From Actinomycetes bacterium (GTDB taxonomy: Bacteria > Actinomycetota > Acidimicrobiia > Acidimicrobiales > RAAP-2): a stretch of 36,112 bases of DNA. Both the position numbers and the translations under genes were made by a program. The stretch lies in assembly GCA_021815645.1 (NCBI GenBank), contig JAKBAB010000010.1:1-36112 (forward strand). The letters are read 5' to 3'. Below, in pieces: positions 1 to 8,279 of the stretch (the first letter of the stretch is position 1; each line of letters opens with the position of its first letter). The notes beneath the pieces were generated by a model that was given only the letters and a program-made list of their open reading frames with translations, made no database searches and was not told the DNA's origin.

Positions 1-69
1 GTCGGCCATTTCAGCCAACTCGGCATCGCTGAGGGCAGTGGTGTCTTTCGTGGTGACGGTCATTGCCAT
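1..69 (-). CDS. N-terminal fragment of an unidentified protein (MAMTVTTKDTTALSDAELAEMAD...), runs off the window edge
   Basis: Minus-strand ATG at 69-67 with an open frame to base 1; TAGAAT at 83-78 (minus) lies 8 nt upstream. Too short to assign. Confidence 0.5.
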   Translation of the reverse strand, partial: MAMTVTTKDTTALSDAELAEMAD

Positions 70-111
70 AGGGAACCATTCTACGGGGATTCTTCACCCC
101 CGGCGCCCGCG

Positions 112-3100
112 TCAGGCTCGGATGACGTTTCGCCCGAATTCTGAACGAAGATCGCCCACGACGTGGGGAATATTCACGTTGAACTCCGGCGACAGTCGAA
201 AGGCCTTCCCACCGGCCGCGGCGGTGTCCACGACGACCGGGGAGGGACCGGGGTAGCGCCGTAAAATCTCGCGGAGCGTCGCGATAGAACGTTGGGTTAG
301 GTCTTCGGGCCGCAGGGAGAGTCGAAGCTCAGCGAGCGCGTCGGACGTTACGAACGGCTCCACTTCTAAGGCGTTACAGCGAACCTCTTCGTCGTTTTCG
401 CTGACGCGAATACGCGCCAGCACGACACGATCTTTCGCCAGGAAGCCCCCGTATTTTTCGAAGGCGTTCACCGAAAAGTTCAATTCCATGGCGCCACCGA
501 GGTCCTCTAAAACGACCCGAGCGTAGGTCCGTCCGACCTTCGTTTGACGGAGTTGAACTTCGGCGAGTATTCCTCCCACGGTGACTACTTTGCCCGTGCG
601 CGCGAGTTCCTCAGCGCGCTCGCGAATTTCGCCGACCGTTCCGTCGGTGCGCAGGCTCAACCGGGCGGCGACGTCGCGCAGCGGGTGATTGGAGACGTAA
701 GTCCCCAGCATCTCTCGCTCGAAATCGAGCAGTACCGACTTGTCGAACTCGACCTCGCCCACGGCGACCTCGGTGCCCTCCCAGTCGTCGCCGTCACCGG
801 GGGTGAGTGCCGCGAAGAGCGTAGATATTCCGAGCGCCAAGTCCCGACGTCGCGCGAGGGTCACGTCGATTATCTCATCAACTTTGAGCAAAAACCCGAG
901 TCGGGTGACCCCCAATGAGTCGAAGGCGCCGGCCTTTATAAGCGACTCCATGGTTCGCCGATTCAAGACCGTGGGATCGACCCGGCGAGCGAAGTCGAAC
1001 ACGCTGGAGAAGGGCCCGTGCGCCTCGCGCTCCCGAACAATTTTTTCGACCAGGGTGGTACCCACGTTGCGCACGGCGGCGAGTCCAAAGACAATGGTTG
1101 ACTGCGCCCCCGGAGACGGCGCGTACTCCGATACCGACTCGTTGACGTCGGGCACGCCGACGGTTATACCCATCTGACGAGCTTCGTTGAGGTAAACGGC
1201 GGACTTGTCCTTGTCGTCGCGAAATGAAGTGAGCAGCGCCGCCATGTACTCCACGGGATAGTTGGCCTTCAACCAAGCGTTTTGGTACGCGATAAGTCCG
1301 TAACCGTAGGCGTGACTCTTGGGAAAGGCGTAGTCCGCGAAGGGCTCAATTTTGTCGAAGAGGGCGTCGCCGAGGGCCCGACCGTAACCTTGGAGTTCGG
1401 CCCCGTCAACGAACTTGGCGCGCTGGGCTCGAATCATCTCCCGAATCTTCTTCGAACAGGCCTTTCGTAGGTCGTCCGCTTCGGCCATGGAAAATCCCGC
1501 AACCAACGTCGCCACTCGCATGATGTCTTCTTGGTAAATCATCAGTCCGTAGGTCTCTCCGAGCACGCTCGCCAAGTCGGGGTGGTCGTAGGTAACCTCC
1601 TGGCGAGAGTTCTTCCGATCGGCGTAGTCGTTGTGAACGTTTTCACTCAAAGGTCCCGGCCGATACAAGGCGTTAAGGGCCGCGATGTCGTCAAAGTTGG
1701 TCGGCGCGAGGCGGCGCATGAGCTGACGCATCTTGTCGCCCTCGAGTTGGAACACGCCGATCGAGTTACCCTGTTGGAGCATTTCGTACACCTTGGGATC
1801 GTCGAGCGCGACGTGATCGATGTCGACCTCGCGGCCGTGGCGCCGCCGAATGTGGTCGAGAGTTCTCTCAATAATGGCCAAGTTACGCAGGCCGAGGAAG
1901 TCCATCTTGAGGAGGCCGAGTTTTTCGATTGCGGAGGCCTCGTATTGGGTGACGATTGGGGCGTCGTCGAGCGAGCCGTTCGGACTCGACTTTCGCTGTA
2001 CCGGCACGTAGTCGAGGACGGGGCCCTTGGTGATCACGACCGCCGCGGCGTGAATTCCGTCTTGACGACGTTTATCGACGAATCCCTTCGCCACGTCAAT
2101 CACGTGGCGTACCTCCTCGTCGCCTTCGTAGAGCCCGCGCAGTTCCGTCGCGTCGTGGTATCGCGCTTCGAAGCCGGCCGTGGGGGTAAAGCACGCGGCC
2201 AGCGGCACGTCTTGACCCATTACTAAAGGCGGCATGGCCTTCGCGATGCGATCGCCGAGCTGCGGAGGGTACCCGAGCACCCGGGCCGCGTCGCGCACCG
2301 CGGCGCGCGCCTTAATCGTCGAGAAAGTAACAATCTGGGCGACGTGATCAGCTCCGTAACGCTCGGCGGCGTAACGAATCATGTCCCCGCGGTACCGTTC
2401 GTCGAAGTCCATGTCAATGTCGGGCATCTGGCGCCGTCCGGGATTGAGGAAACGTTCGAAGATGAGCCCGTAGCGAAGTGGGTCGAGGTCGACAATGCGC
2501 AGACAGTACGCGACGCAACAGCCGGCCGACGAACCCCTTCCCGGTCCGACGCGGACCCCGGACTCTCGCGCGTGGCGAATGAGGTCCCACACCACCAAGA
2601 AGTAGTCAGAAAACCCCATATCGGCGATAACCGCCAACTCGTAGTCGAGTCTTTGTCCTACGACTTCGGGCAGGGGGTCGCCGTAGCGATCGTGGGCCCC
2701 GCGTAAGGTCAACTCCCGCAGGTACCGCGTGGCCCCGTCCTTATGGGAGGGGTCGGAAAATGAGTCCGGGAGTGGGAACTCCGGCAACGCGTCGTTATCG
2801 AACTGGATGGTCACGTCGGCCCGCTCGGCAATCGCGAGTGTGTTGTCACACGCTTCGGGCAACTCTCGAAACAGGTAGCGCATCTCGGCGGCGGTCTTTA
2901 GGTAGTGCTGGTCGCTCTCGAAACGAAACCGGTCGGGGTCGGCGACTCGCGAACCGGTCCCGATGCACAGCAGCGCGTCGTGCATCTCGTGGTCCCCGTG
3001 CCGCACGTAGTGCAAATCGTTCGTCGCTACGAGTGGCGCACCCAGTTCTCGCGCGATTCGAACCAGTTGGGGGTTTGTTCGCCGTTGATCGGCTAGCCCG

Positions 3101-3678
3101 TGATCTTGCAGTTCAACGTAGAAGTTCTCGGCCCCGAAGATGGACTGCAGACGAGCGGTCAGGTCGCGCGCGCGCTCGTAGTCGTCACGCACCAGCGCCT
3201 GGAGCACGACCCCCCCGAGGCACCCGGTGGTGGCGACTAGACCCCCGGCGTACCTTTCGAGGAGCTCCCAGTCGACGCGTGGCTTGTAGTAGTAGCCCTC
3301 CAAAAAGGCCAGTGAAGCCAGCGAACGAAGGTTGTCGTAACCCTCATTGGTCATCGCGAGCACCGTCAGGTGGTGGTAGAGCTTTTGGCCGCCCTCGGTA
3401 TCTCCCCCCGTGTCGTCGATTCGGCCCCGTCGGGTCGGTCGGTCAAAGCGGGAGTTGGCCGACATATACGCTTCGAGACCGATGATTGGCGCCACGCCAC
3501 GTTGGCGACAGGCTTCGTAAAAGTCGACGACACCGTAGAGGTTCCCGTGATCGGTAATCGCAATCGCTCGCTGGCCGTCGGCGTGTGCGGCGGCCACCAT
3601 CTCGTCGACTCGCGCGGCGCCGTCGAGCATGGAGTACTCCGTGTGGTTGTGCAGATGGACGAAACCCTCAGCCACCAC
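112..3678 (-). CDS. dnaE: DNA polymerase III subunit alpha (DnaE, PHP domain)
   Basis: 1188 aa; PHP motif HLHNHTEYSMLDG, ITDHGNLYG, PGRGSSAGCCVAYCL, PDIDMDFDERYR; C-terminal OB-like region. GTG start after GAGAGGAG. Confidence 0.97.
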   Translation of the reverse strand: MVAEGFVHLHNHTEYSMLDGAARVDEMVAAAHADGQRAIAITDHGNLYGVVDFYEACRQRGVAPIIGLEAYMSANSRFDRPTRRGRIDDTGGDTEGGQKLYHHLTVLAMTNEGYDNLRSLASLAFLEGYYYKPRVDWELLERYAGGLVATTGCLGGVVLQALVRDDYERARDLTARLQSIFGAENFYVELQDHGLADQRRTNPQLVRIARELGAPLVATNDLHYVRHGDHEMHDALLCIGTGSRVADPDRFRFESDQHYLKTAAEMRYLFRELPEACDNTLAIAERADVTIQFDNDALPEFPLPDSFSDPSHKDGATRYLRELTLRGAHDRYGDPLPEVVGQRLDYELAVIADMGFSDYFLVVWDLIRHARESGVRVGPGRGSSAGCCVAYCLRIVDLDPLRYGLIFERFLNPGRRQMPDIDMDFDERYRGDMIRYAAERYGADHVAQIVTFSTIKARAAVRDAARVLGYPPQLGDRIAKAMPPLVMGQDVPLAACFTPTAGFEARYHDATELRGLYEGDEEVRHVIDVAKGFVDKRRQDGIHAAAVVITKGPVLDYVPVQRKSSPNGSLDDAPIVTQYEASAIEKLGLLKMDFLGLRNLAIIERTLDHIRRRHGREVDIDHVALDDPKVYEMLQQGNSIGVFQLEGDKMRQLMRRLAPTNFDDIAALNALYRPGPLSENVHNDYADRKNSRQEVTYDHPDLASVLGETYGLMIYQEDIMRVATLVAGFSMAEADDLRKACSKKIREMIRAQRAKFVDGAELQGYGRALGDALFDKIEPFADYAFPKSHAYGYGLIAYQNAWLKANYPVEYMAALLTSFRDDKDKSAVYLNEARQMGITVGVPDVNESVSEYAPSPGAQSTIVFGLAAVRNVGTTLVEKIVREREAHGPFSSVFDFARRVDPTVLNRRTMESLIKAGAFDSLGVTRLGFLLKVDEIIDVTLARRRDLALGISTLFAALTPGDGDDWEGTEVAVGEVEFDKSVLLDFEREMLGTYVSNHPLRDVAARLSLRTDGTVGEIRERAEELARTGKVVTVGGILAEVQLRQTKVGRTYARVVLEDLGGAMELNFSVNAFEKYGGFLAKDRVVLARIRVSENDEEVRCNALEVEPFVTSDALAELRLSLRPEDLTQRSIATLREILRRYPGPSPVVVDTAAAGGKAFRLSPEFNVNIPHVVGDLRSEFGRNVIRA

Positions 3679-3741
3679 AACTCCTCTCTGCGGTCGAACT
3701 ACACGGTGGGGATTCGCACGCTAGTACACCGTACGCCCACC

Positions 3742-4236
3742 TCAGAGGTACGTACCGGCCCGCGGTTCGGGGGCTCCCGCCACGAGGGAGCGGTCGCGCA
3801 TCTTTTCCAACTGCGCCGCGGCGGCCGCCTGTTGCGCGAAGAGGGACGCTTGAATTCCGTGAAAGAGCCCCTCCAGCCATCCCACTAGCTGAGCCTGCGC
3901 AATACGAAGCTCTGACTCAGAAGGAACGACGCCGCTAAAGGGAATCGCCATTCGACTGAGCTCCTTCGCTAAGTCAGGCGAGAGAGCGTCGGACAGTTCG
4001 TGCACCGACGTTTCGTAAATCTCACGCAACCGATTTCGTCCGGCCTCGTCTAGGGGGGCGGTGCGCGCCTCGTCGAGCAGGGTTTTAACCATCGAACCGA
4101 TTCGCATGACCTTGGCCGGCTGACTGACGTAGTCGGTGCTTTCGGAGTTCGGCGGATCTTCGGGGGAGGCGCCTTCACCGGGGGCGAGTACTTCGTCCGG
4201 GTCGACGGCTACGTTGTCGGGGGGAGAGTCGCTCAC
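3742..4236 (-). CDS. bpa: Bacterial proteasome activator-like protein (Bpa / DUF2587 family)
   Basis: 164 aa; helical core (KVMRIGSMVKTLLDEAR...LREIYETSVHELSDALSPDLAKELSRMAIPF) resembles Bpa; C-terminus ...AGTYL resembles the GQYL tail of actinobacterial proteasome activators. Confidence 0.82.
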   Translation of the reverse strand: MSDSPPDNVAVDPDEVLAPGEGASPEDPPNSESTDYVSQPAKVMRIGSMVKTLLDEARTAPLDEAGRNRLREIYETSVHELSDALSPDLAKELSRMAIPFSGVVPSESELRIAQAQLVGWLEGLFHGIQASLFAQQAAAAAQLEKMRDRSLVAGAPEPRAGTYL

Positions 4237-4264
4237 CCTAGAAGTGTGCCAGATTCCTCGTCCG

Positions 4265-4278
4265 GGCGGGGACCCGCC
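4265..4278. promoter_or_regulatory. Perfect 14-bp dyad GGCGGG-GA-CCCGCC in the bpa/rrf2 divergent intergenic region
   Basis: Read directly; overlaps the expected -35 region of the rrf2 promoter. Confidence 0.45.
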
Positions 4279-4297
4279 GCCACGTGGGCGCCGTAGA

Positions 4298-4303
4298 TAG
4301 GAT
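4298..4303 (+). promoter_or_regulatory. Candidate -10 TAGGAT for leaderless Rrf2 mRNA
   Basis: TAGGAT followed by exactly 6 nt and then the GTG start at 4310; no Shine-Dalgarno visible. Confidence 0.55.
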
Positions 4304-4309
4304 GAGCGC

Positions 4310-4759
4310 GTGAGAGTATCGACGCGCGGCGACTACGCCAGTCGGGCCCTATTGAGCCTCGCTTTGCGCGAAAACCACGGACTGCCGACTTCCGTACGCG
4401 ACCTCGCTGAACGCACGGGACTTCCCCAGCCGTACCTCGAACAGATTCTGCTCAGTTTGAAGGGCGCCGGTCTAGTGCGCTCGAAGCGAGGAGTGGGCGG
4501 TGGCTACGTCCTCGCTAGACCGGCCGAAGTGATTACCCTGGCCGAAATCGTCTCGTCGGTCGATGGGCCCATCAACGCGGGAGACTTCGGCCCACCGCAC
4601 CAAGACGGCGCCTGCGACCACGAAGGTCAGTGCGTACTGCTGGGCGTGTGGGCCGACGTCGGAAATCACATGCGGGAGCACCTCGCGAGTTTTACCCTCG
4701 CCGACATGGTTGATCAGGCCCGCGGGGGACGTCCCGTAGCGCGAACCCATAGCGGCTAG
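4310..4759 (+). CDS. Rrf2 family transcriptional regulator
   Basis: 149 aa; MRVSTRGDYASRALLSLAL..., LPQPYLEQILLSLKGAGLVRSKRGVGGGYVLARP winged-helix signature; Cys-x5-Cys motif. Confidence 0.95.
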   Translation: MRVSTRGDYASRALLSLALRENHGLPTSVRDLAERTGLPQPYLEQILLSLKGAGLVRSKRGVGGGYVLARPAEVITLAEIVSSVDGPINAGDFGPPHQDGACDHEGQCVLLGVWADVGNHMREHLASFTLADMVDQARGGRPVARTHSG

Positions 4760-4773
4760 CGCGGGGGGGAGGC

Positions 4774-4802
4774 TTGAATTCGTGGCCCCCAGGTGCTAAA
4801 TT
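4774..4802 (+). promoter_or_regulatory. Candidate promoter TTGAAT-N17-TAAATT for the sigma factor gene
   Basis: Hexamers 4774-4779 and 4797-4802 with a 17-nt spacer; SD AAGGAG at 4864-4869 before GTG 4875. Confidence 0.5.
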
Positions 4803-4874
4803 AGTAAGGCGGCTATAGGAGAAATACCTGCCAGGCCGTGCCGACTTTGTGCCCCCCACAGACAAGGAGTTGCA

Positions 4875-5738
4875 GTGACTACCACGACTAATACCAATGC
4901 GCGGCGATCCGCCATAAATACCAACGACATGCTGGGACTTTTGATGCGGGACCTCGACCGGTACCCGATGCCCAACTACGACGAGCAGGTCGAACTGGCC
5001 AAGCGCGTCACCGCCGGTGACGAAGACGCCAAAAAGCAGATGGTCGCGGCGAACCTTCGCCTGGTACTGCACTGGGCGCGGCGCTACCAAGACCGCGGAG
5101 TCGAAATGGTCGACCTCGTTCAAGAAGGAACATTCGGCCTACTTAGAGCCGTCGAGAAGTTCGACTGGGAGCGGGGCTTCAAGTTTTCGACCTACGCCAC
5201 GTGGTGGATTCGTCAAGCCCTCCAGCGAGCGGTCCAGCAGCACGGCCGGACCATCCGAATCCCCCTCGAAGTGGGCGAGCAACTGCAACGGCTCGAGGCG
5301 ACCACGGCGGAACTGACGTCGATCTTCGGGCGAAAGCCCACCGACGACGAACTCACCGAAGCGACCGGCATGTCCCCCGCGGAGCGAGAGGGTCTACGGG
5401 GACTGGCCGGCGTAACGGCAAGTCTCGATCAGCCCGCGTCCTCGGACTCAGCGACGACGCTCGGAGACCTTGTAGCACCCAGTCAGACCGACTGGGTGGG
5501 CGAGATCGAGCAGGACATGATGAACCACCAAGTCCTGGGCGCCCTAACGAAGTTGAGCGACTTGCAACGCGAGGTCCTGACGTTACGTTTCGGACTCGAC
5601 GGGTCCACGCCACTCTCGCTTCAAGCGACCGCCACCAAGATGGACATTGGTGTTCGGCGAGTTCGGCGCGCGGAAGATGAGGCGCTGGCCGCGTTACGTG
5701 ACGACGCCACCGTCCTCGCAGCCCACAACGTCGCCTAG
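4875..5738 (+). CDS. RNA polymerase sigma factor, sigma-70 family (group 2-like, RpoD/SigB type)
   Basis: 287 aa; ANLRLVLHWARRYQDRGVEMVDLVQEGTFGLLRAVEKFDWERGFKFSTYATWWIRQAL; TIRIP; regions 3 and 4 present. Confidence 0.94.
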   Translation: MTTTTNTNARRSAINTNDMLGLLMRDLDRYPMPNYDEQVELAKRVTAGDEDAKKQMVAANLRLVLHWARRYQDRGVEMVDLVQEGTFGLLRAVEKFDWERGFKFSTYATWWIRQALQRAVQQHGRTIRIPLEVGEQLQRLEATTAELTSIFGRKPTDDELTEATGMSPAEREGLRGLAGVTASLDQPASSDSATTLGDLVAPSQTDWVGEIEQDMMNHQVLGALTKLSDLQREVLTLRFGLDGSTPLSLQATATKMDIGVRRVRRAEDEALAALRDDATVLAAHNVA

Positions 5739-6706
5739 GGAGCTACGTTCGCCGGCAGCGTCGCGCGCAGGTCTTCGGGCAGGGGCGCACTGGTCTCGAC
5801 CCACTGGCCACCGTCGGGGTGTCGAAAGCCCAACGACGCGGAGTGGAGAAAGAAACGCTCTGGGTCGAGTCGGTCGTCGCGGTGGTGGCCGTAGCGCAGG
5901 TCGTTAACGAGCGGATGACCAATAGACGCCATGTGCACCCTTATTTGGTGGGTCCTCCCAGTTTCGAGGTGAAGGGACAACAGAGAAACCGGGTCGGGCC
6001 CATTGAAACGCGCGACGACGTCGTAGGCCGTTCGCGCGGGCCTGCCGTCCGAGCGAACGGCCATCAAAGTGGGCTGACGGGCCGATCGACCGATGGGTGC
6101 GTCAACGACCCCGTGATCGTTGGCGAGATGACCTTGAACGAGCGCGACGTACTGGCGAGTTACGGTGCGATCACGCAGTTGGGCGCCGAGGGACGCGAGG
6201 GCCGCGGGCGTACGGGCAAAGACCAGGAGGCCCGACGTTCCCCGGTCGAGTCGATGAACCACGCCGGGCCGCTCGGGCGAACATAGACCCACCGCACCAA
6301 GCTCGGCGACTTCGGGGTAGCGAGCGATGACCCCGGCCACGAGGGTCGCCTCTCGTCTGCCCGCGCTGGGGTGAACAACTTGACCCGGAGCCTTATTGAC
6401 AACGAGGAAGTGTCGGTCCTCTAGCGCTACCTCGAGGGGAACCGACCCATCGGGCTCGACGTCGTCGCCGCGAAGTTCGGGAAGTCTGACGAATAGGTGA
6501 CTACCTTCTCGAAGCGCGAGCGAGTCCTTGGTGACTACTAGGCCGTCCAGGGAAGCCGCCCCGCTGCGCAGGATCTCGCGAACCTCCGCGCGAGAGCGTC
6601 CCGACGCCATGGCCACTACGCGGTCCACGCGCTCGCCGTCCAGGGAGTGGGGAACGACCATATCTACGGTATCGCCGAAGAACCGGTCCCCTTCGGCGTC
6701 ACTCAT
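5735..6706 (-). CDS. RluA/RluD family 23S rRNA pseudouridine synthase
   Basis: 323 aa; S4-like N-terminus; VVHRLDRGTSGLLVFARTP catalytic motif; LETGRTHQIRVHMASIGHPLVND. Confidence 0.95.
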   Translation of the reverse strand: MSDAEGDRFFGDTVDMVVPHSLDGERVDRVVAMASGRSRAEVREILRSGAASLDGLVVTKDSLALREGSHLFVRLPELRGDDVEPDGSVPLEVALEDRHFLVVNKAPGQVVHPSAGRREATLVAGVIARYPEVAELGAVGLCSPERPGVVHRLDRGTSGLLVFARTPAALASLGAQLRDRTVTRQYVALVQGHLANDHGVVDAPIGRSARQPTLMAVRSDGRPARTAYDVVARFNGPDPVSLLSLHLETGRTHQIRVHMASIGHPLVNDLRYGHHRDDRLDPERFFLHSASLGFRHPDGGQWVETSAPLPEDLRATLPANVAP

Positions 6707-7176
6707 CCACTGACCAGCCCACCCCCGCGAAAGGCGGCGACGGCGAGTAGGACGAATCCGACCGTGATGGCCGCGTCGGCGAGATTAAAGACCGGGAAAC
6801 TCGACACCGCAATGAAATCGGTTACGCGGTGTGGCCGGGCCGCCAGTCGGTCGACGAGGTTACCGACCCCTCCCCCAATGAGCAGGCCGAAGCCGACGGT
6901 CGCGAGTCCGCGACGGGCCCGTAACCCCACCACGACAACCACGAGGGCGACGACCGCCGTTATCACGGTGGTCACCATGGGGCTCAAGCGATTTATGGAA
7001 AAGGAGATGCCGCTGTTGTACTCCAAGTGCCACCGCAGTGGTCCAAAGACGTGCACCGATCGATCGGCCAACGCGTGACGAGCCCACCATTTCGTCGCGG
7101 CGTCGGCGGCGACCACGCCCAGGGCCAACCAGAGGACCGCGGGATTGATTCGGGCCGTTAGACGCTGGCGCGGCAC
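6703..7176 (-). CDS. lspA: Lipoprotein signal peptidase (signal peptidase II)
   Basis: Multi-TM; LEYNSGISFS, GGGVGNLVDRL, VTDFIAVSSFPVFNLADAAITVG. The ORF extends to 7239; GTG at 7176 reduces overlap with the upstream gene, so the start is uncertain. Confidence 0.92.
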   Translation of the reverse strand: MPRQRLTARINPAVLWLALGVVAADAATKWWARHALADRSVHVFGPLRWHLEYNSGISFSINRLSPMVTTVITAVVALVVVVVGLRARRGLATVGFGLLIGGGVGNLVDRLAARPHRVTDFIAVSSFPVFNLADAAITVGFVLLAVAAFRGGGLVSG

Positions 7177-8222
7177 GACACGCAGGTGAAGACCGGCAAC
7201 TGTGCTCGCAATCGGGCGTGGGAGATTGATTCGTAGCACTCGTCACAGCGCCCGTAACTGCCGTCGTCGATTCGCGCAATCGCCACGTCAATTTCGTCAA
7301 CCTTGAGTCGCAGCGCCGACGCGAAATCCTTAAGTTGGTCTCGTTGAATGTCCGACGCGACGCTGGAGCCGTCTTCGTCGTCGTATTCCAGGCGCTCCCG
7401 GTCGACCAGCATCTCGTTCGCCTCGGCCTCGCTGACGACAATCTGTTCACTGGTTGACGCGCGAGTCTGTTGAAGCAGTTCGCGTAGTTCACTCAAAAAG
7501 GCGACGTCGTTGGCGTAAGGCTTGGAGTGCATCTTGCGTTCGAGTGCTTCGCGACGCTTACGCTCCTCGGCTTCTCGGCGTTCTTGACGCTTACGATCCT
7601 CGGCGTCACGCCGCTCGATCTCGCGCAGCTTCTTGAGCTTCTCCGCCTCGATCGCCCTTCGCTTGGCTTCAATCTCGCGTTGCTTTTTGGCCTCGACGGC
7701 CGCCTTTTCTCGGGCCTTGCGGGCAACTTCACGTTCACGGGCCGCGACCTTTACTTGCGCGTCATGCTCCCGTTTGGCCTTCGCCGCAGCTTGAGCCTTG
7801 GCCTTGCTGAGCGCGGCGCGCTCCTTCGTCCGCGCCCGCTCCTTCGCTTCTCGTTCACGCTTAGCCTTCGCTGCGGCCTGCGCTTTTTCGCGCGCCCGCT
7901 CCCTTTGGGCCGCCGCCCGCAACCGGGCCTCTTTCTCTCGCAGGGCGACCGCCGCGGCTCGGGCTCGCTCCTTTTGCAGCGCCGCGGCCCGTTGCGCCGC
8001 CGTGGGTACGGCTACTTTTTTGGCCGGAACCTTGCGGGCCGGCGCCTTTTTGGCCGGCGCCACCTTCGAGGGAGCGGCCTTCTTAGGCGGCGGACCGGCC
8101 GATTTCTTCGATTTTGTCGGAGCGACCGTCTTTTTCGAGAGAGGCTTCCCCTGGGGCTTGGCCGACTTCACGACGGCCGCCGTGGCCGGTCGCTTCTTAG
8201 GAATTTTGGAACTCGACGACAT
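7158..8222 (-). CDS. TraR/DksA-type C4 zinc-finger protein with long Lys/Ala/Arg/Glu-rich N-terminal extension
   Basis: 354 aa; C-terminal IDDGSYGRCDECYESISHARLRAQLPVFTCVSCRA; N-terminus KKAPARKVPAKK (H1-like), then about 150 aa of charged helix. SD GAGGAG upstream. Confidence 0.92.
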   Translation of the reverse strand: MSSSSKIPKKRPATAAVVKSAKPQGKPLSKKTVAPTKSKKSAGPPPKKAAPSKVAPAKKAPARKVPAKKVAVPTAAQRAAALQKERARAAAVALREKEARLRAAAQRERAREKAQAAAKAKREREAKERARTKERAALSKAKAQAAAKAKREHDAQVKVAAREREVARKAREKAAVEAKKQREIEAKRRAIEAEKLKKLREIERRDAEDRKRQERREAEERKRREALERKMHSKPYANDVAFLSELRELLQQTRASTSEQIVVSEAEANEMLVDRERLEYDDEDGSSVASDIQRDQLKDFASALRLKVDEIDVAIARIDDGSYGRCDECYESISHARLRAQLPVFTCVSCRASV

Positions 8223-8279
8223 GGCTCACTCCTCGCGTGCAGAACAAGTGCCCGCCGACCCTAGCAGCCGGGGGGAGCT

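Noticed and set aside
1531-3485. Plus-strand ORFs (231 aa, 120 aa, 241 aa) inside dnaE
   Set aside because: Antisense to a well-conserved gene; high-GC spurious frames.
4237-4248. Possible leaderless start for bpa (CACACT-N6-GTG)
   Set aside because: Lacks the first T of TANNNT; too weak to count with the four better cases.
7500-8000. Repetitive DNA resembling a tandem repeat or CRISPR-like array
   Set aside because: It encodes the charged-helix segment of the DksA-like protein; units are imperfect, with no spacer structure.
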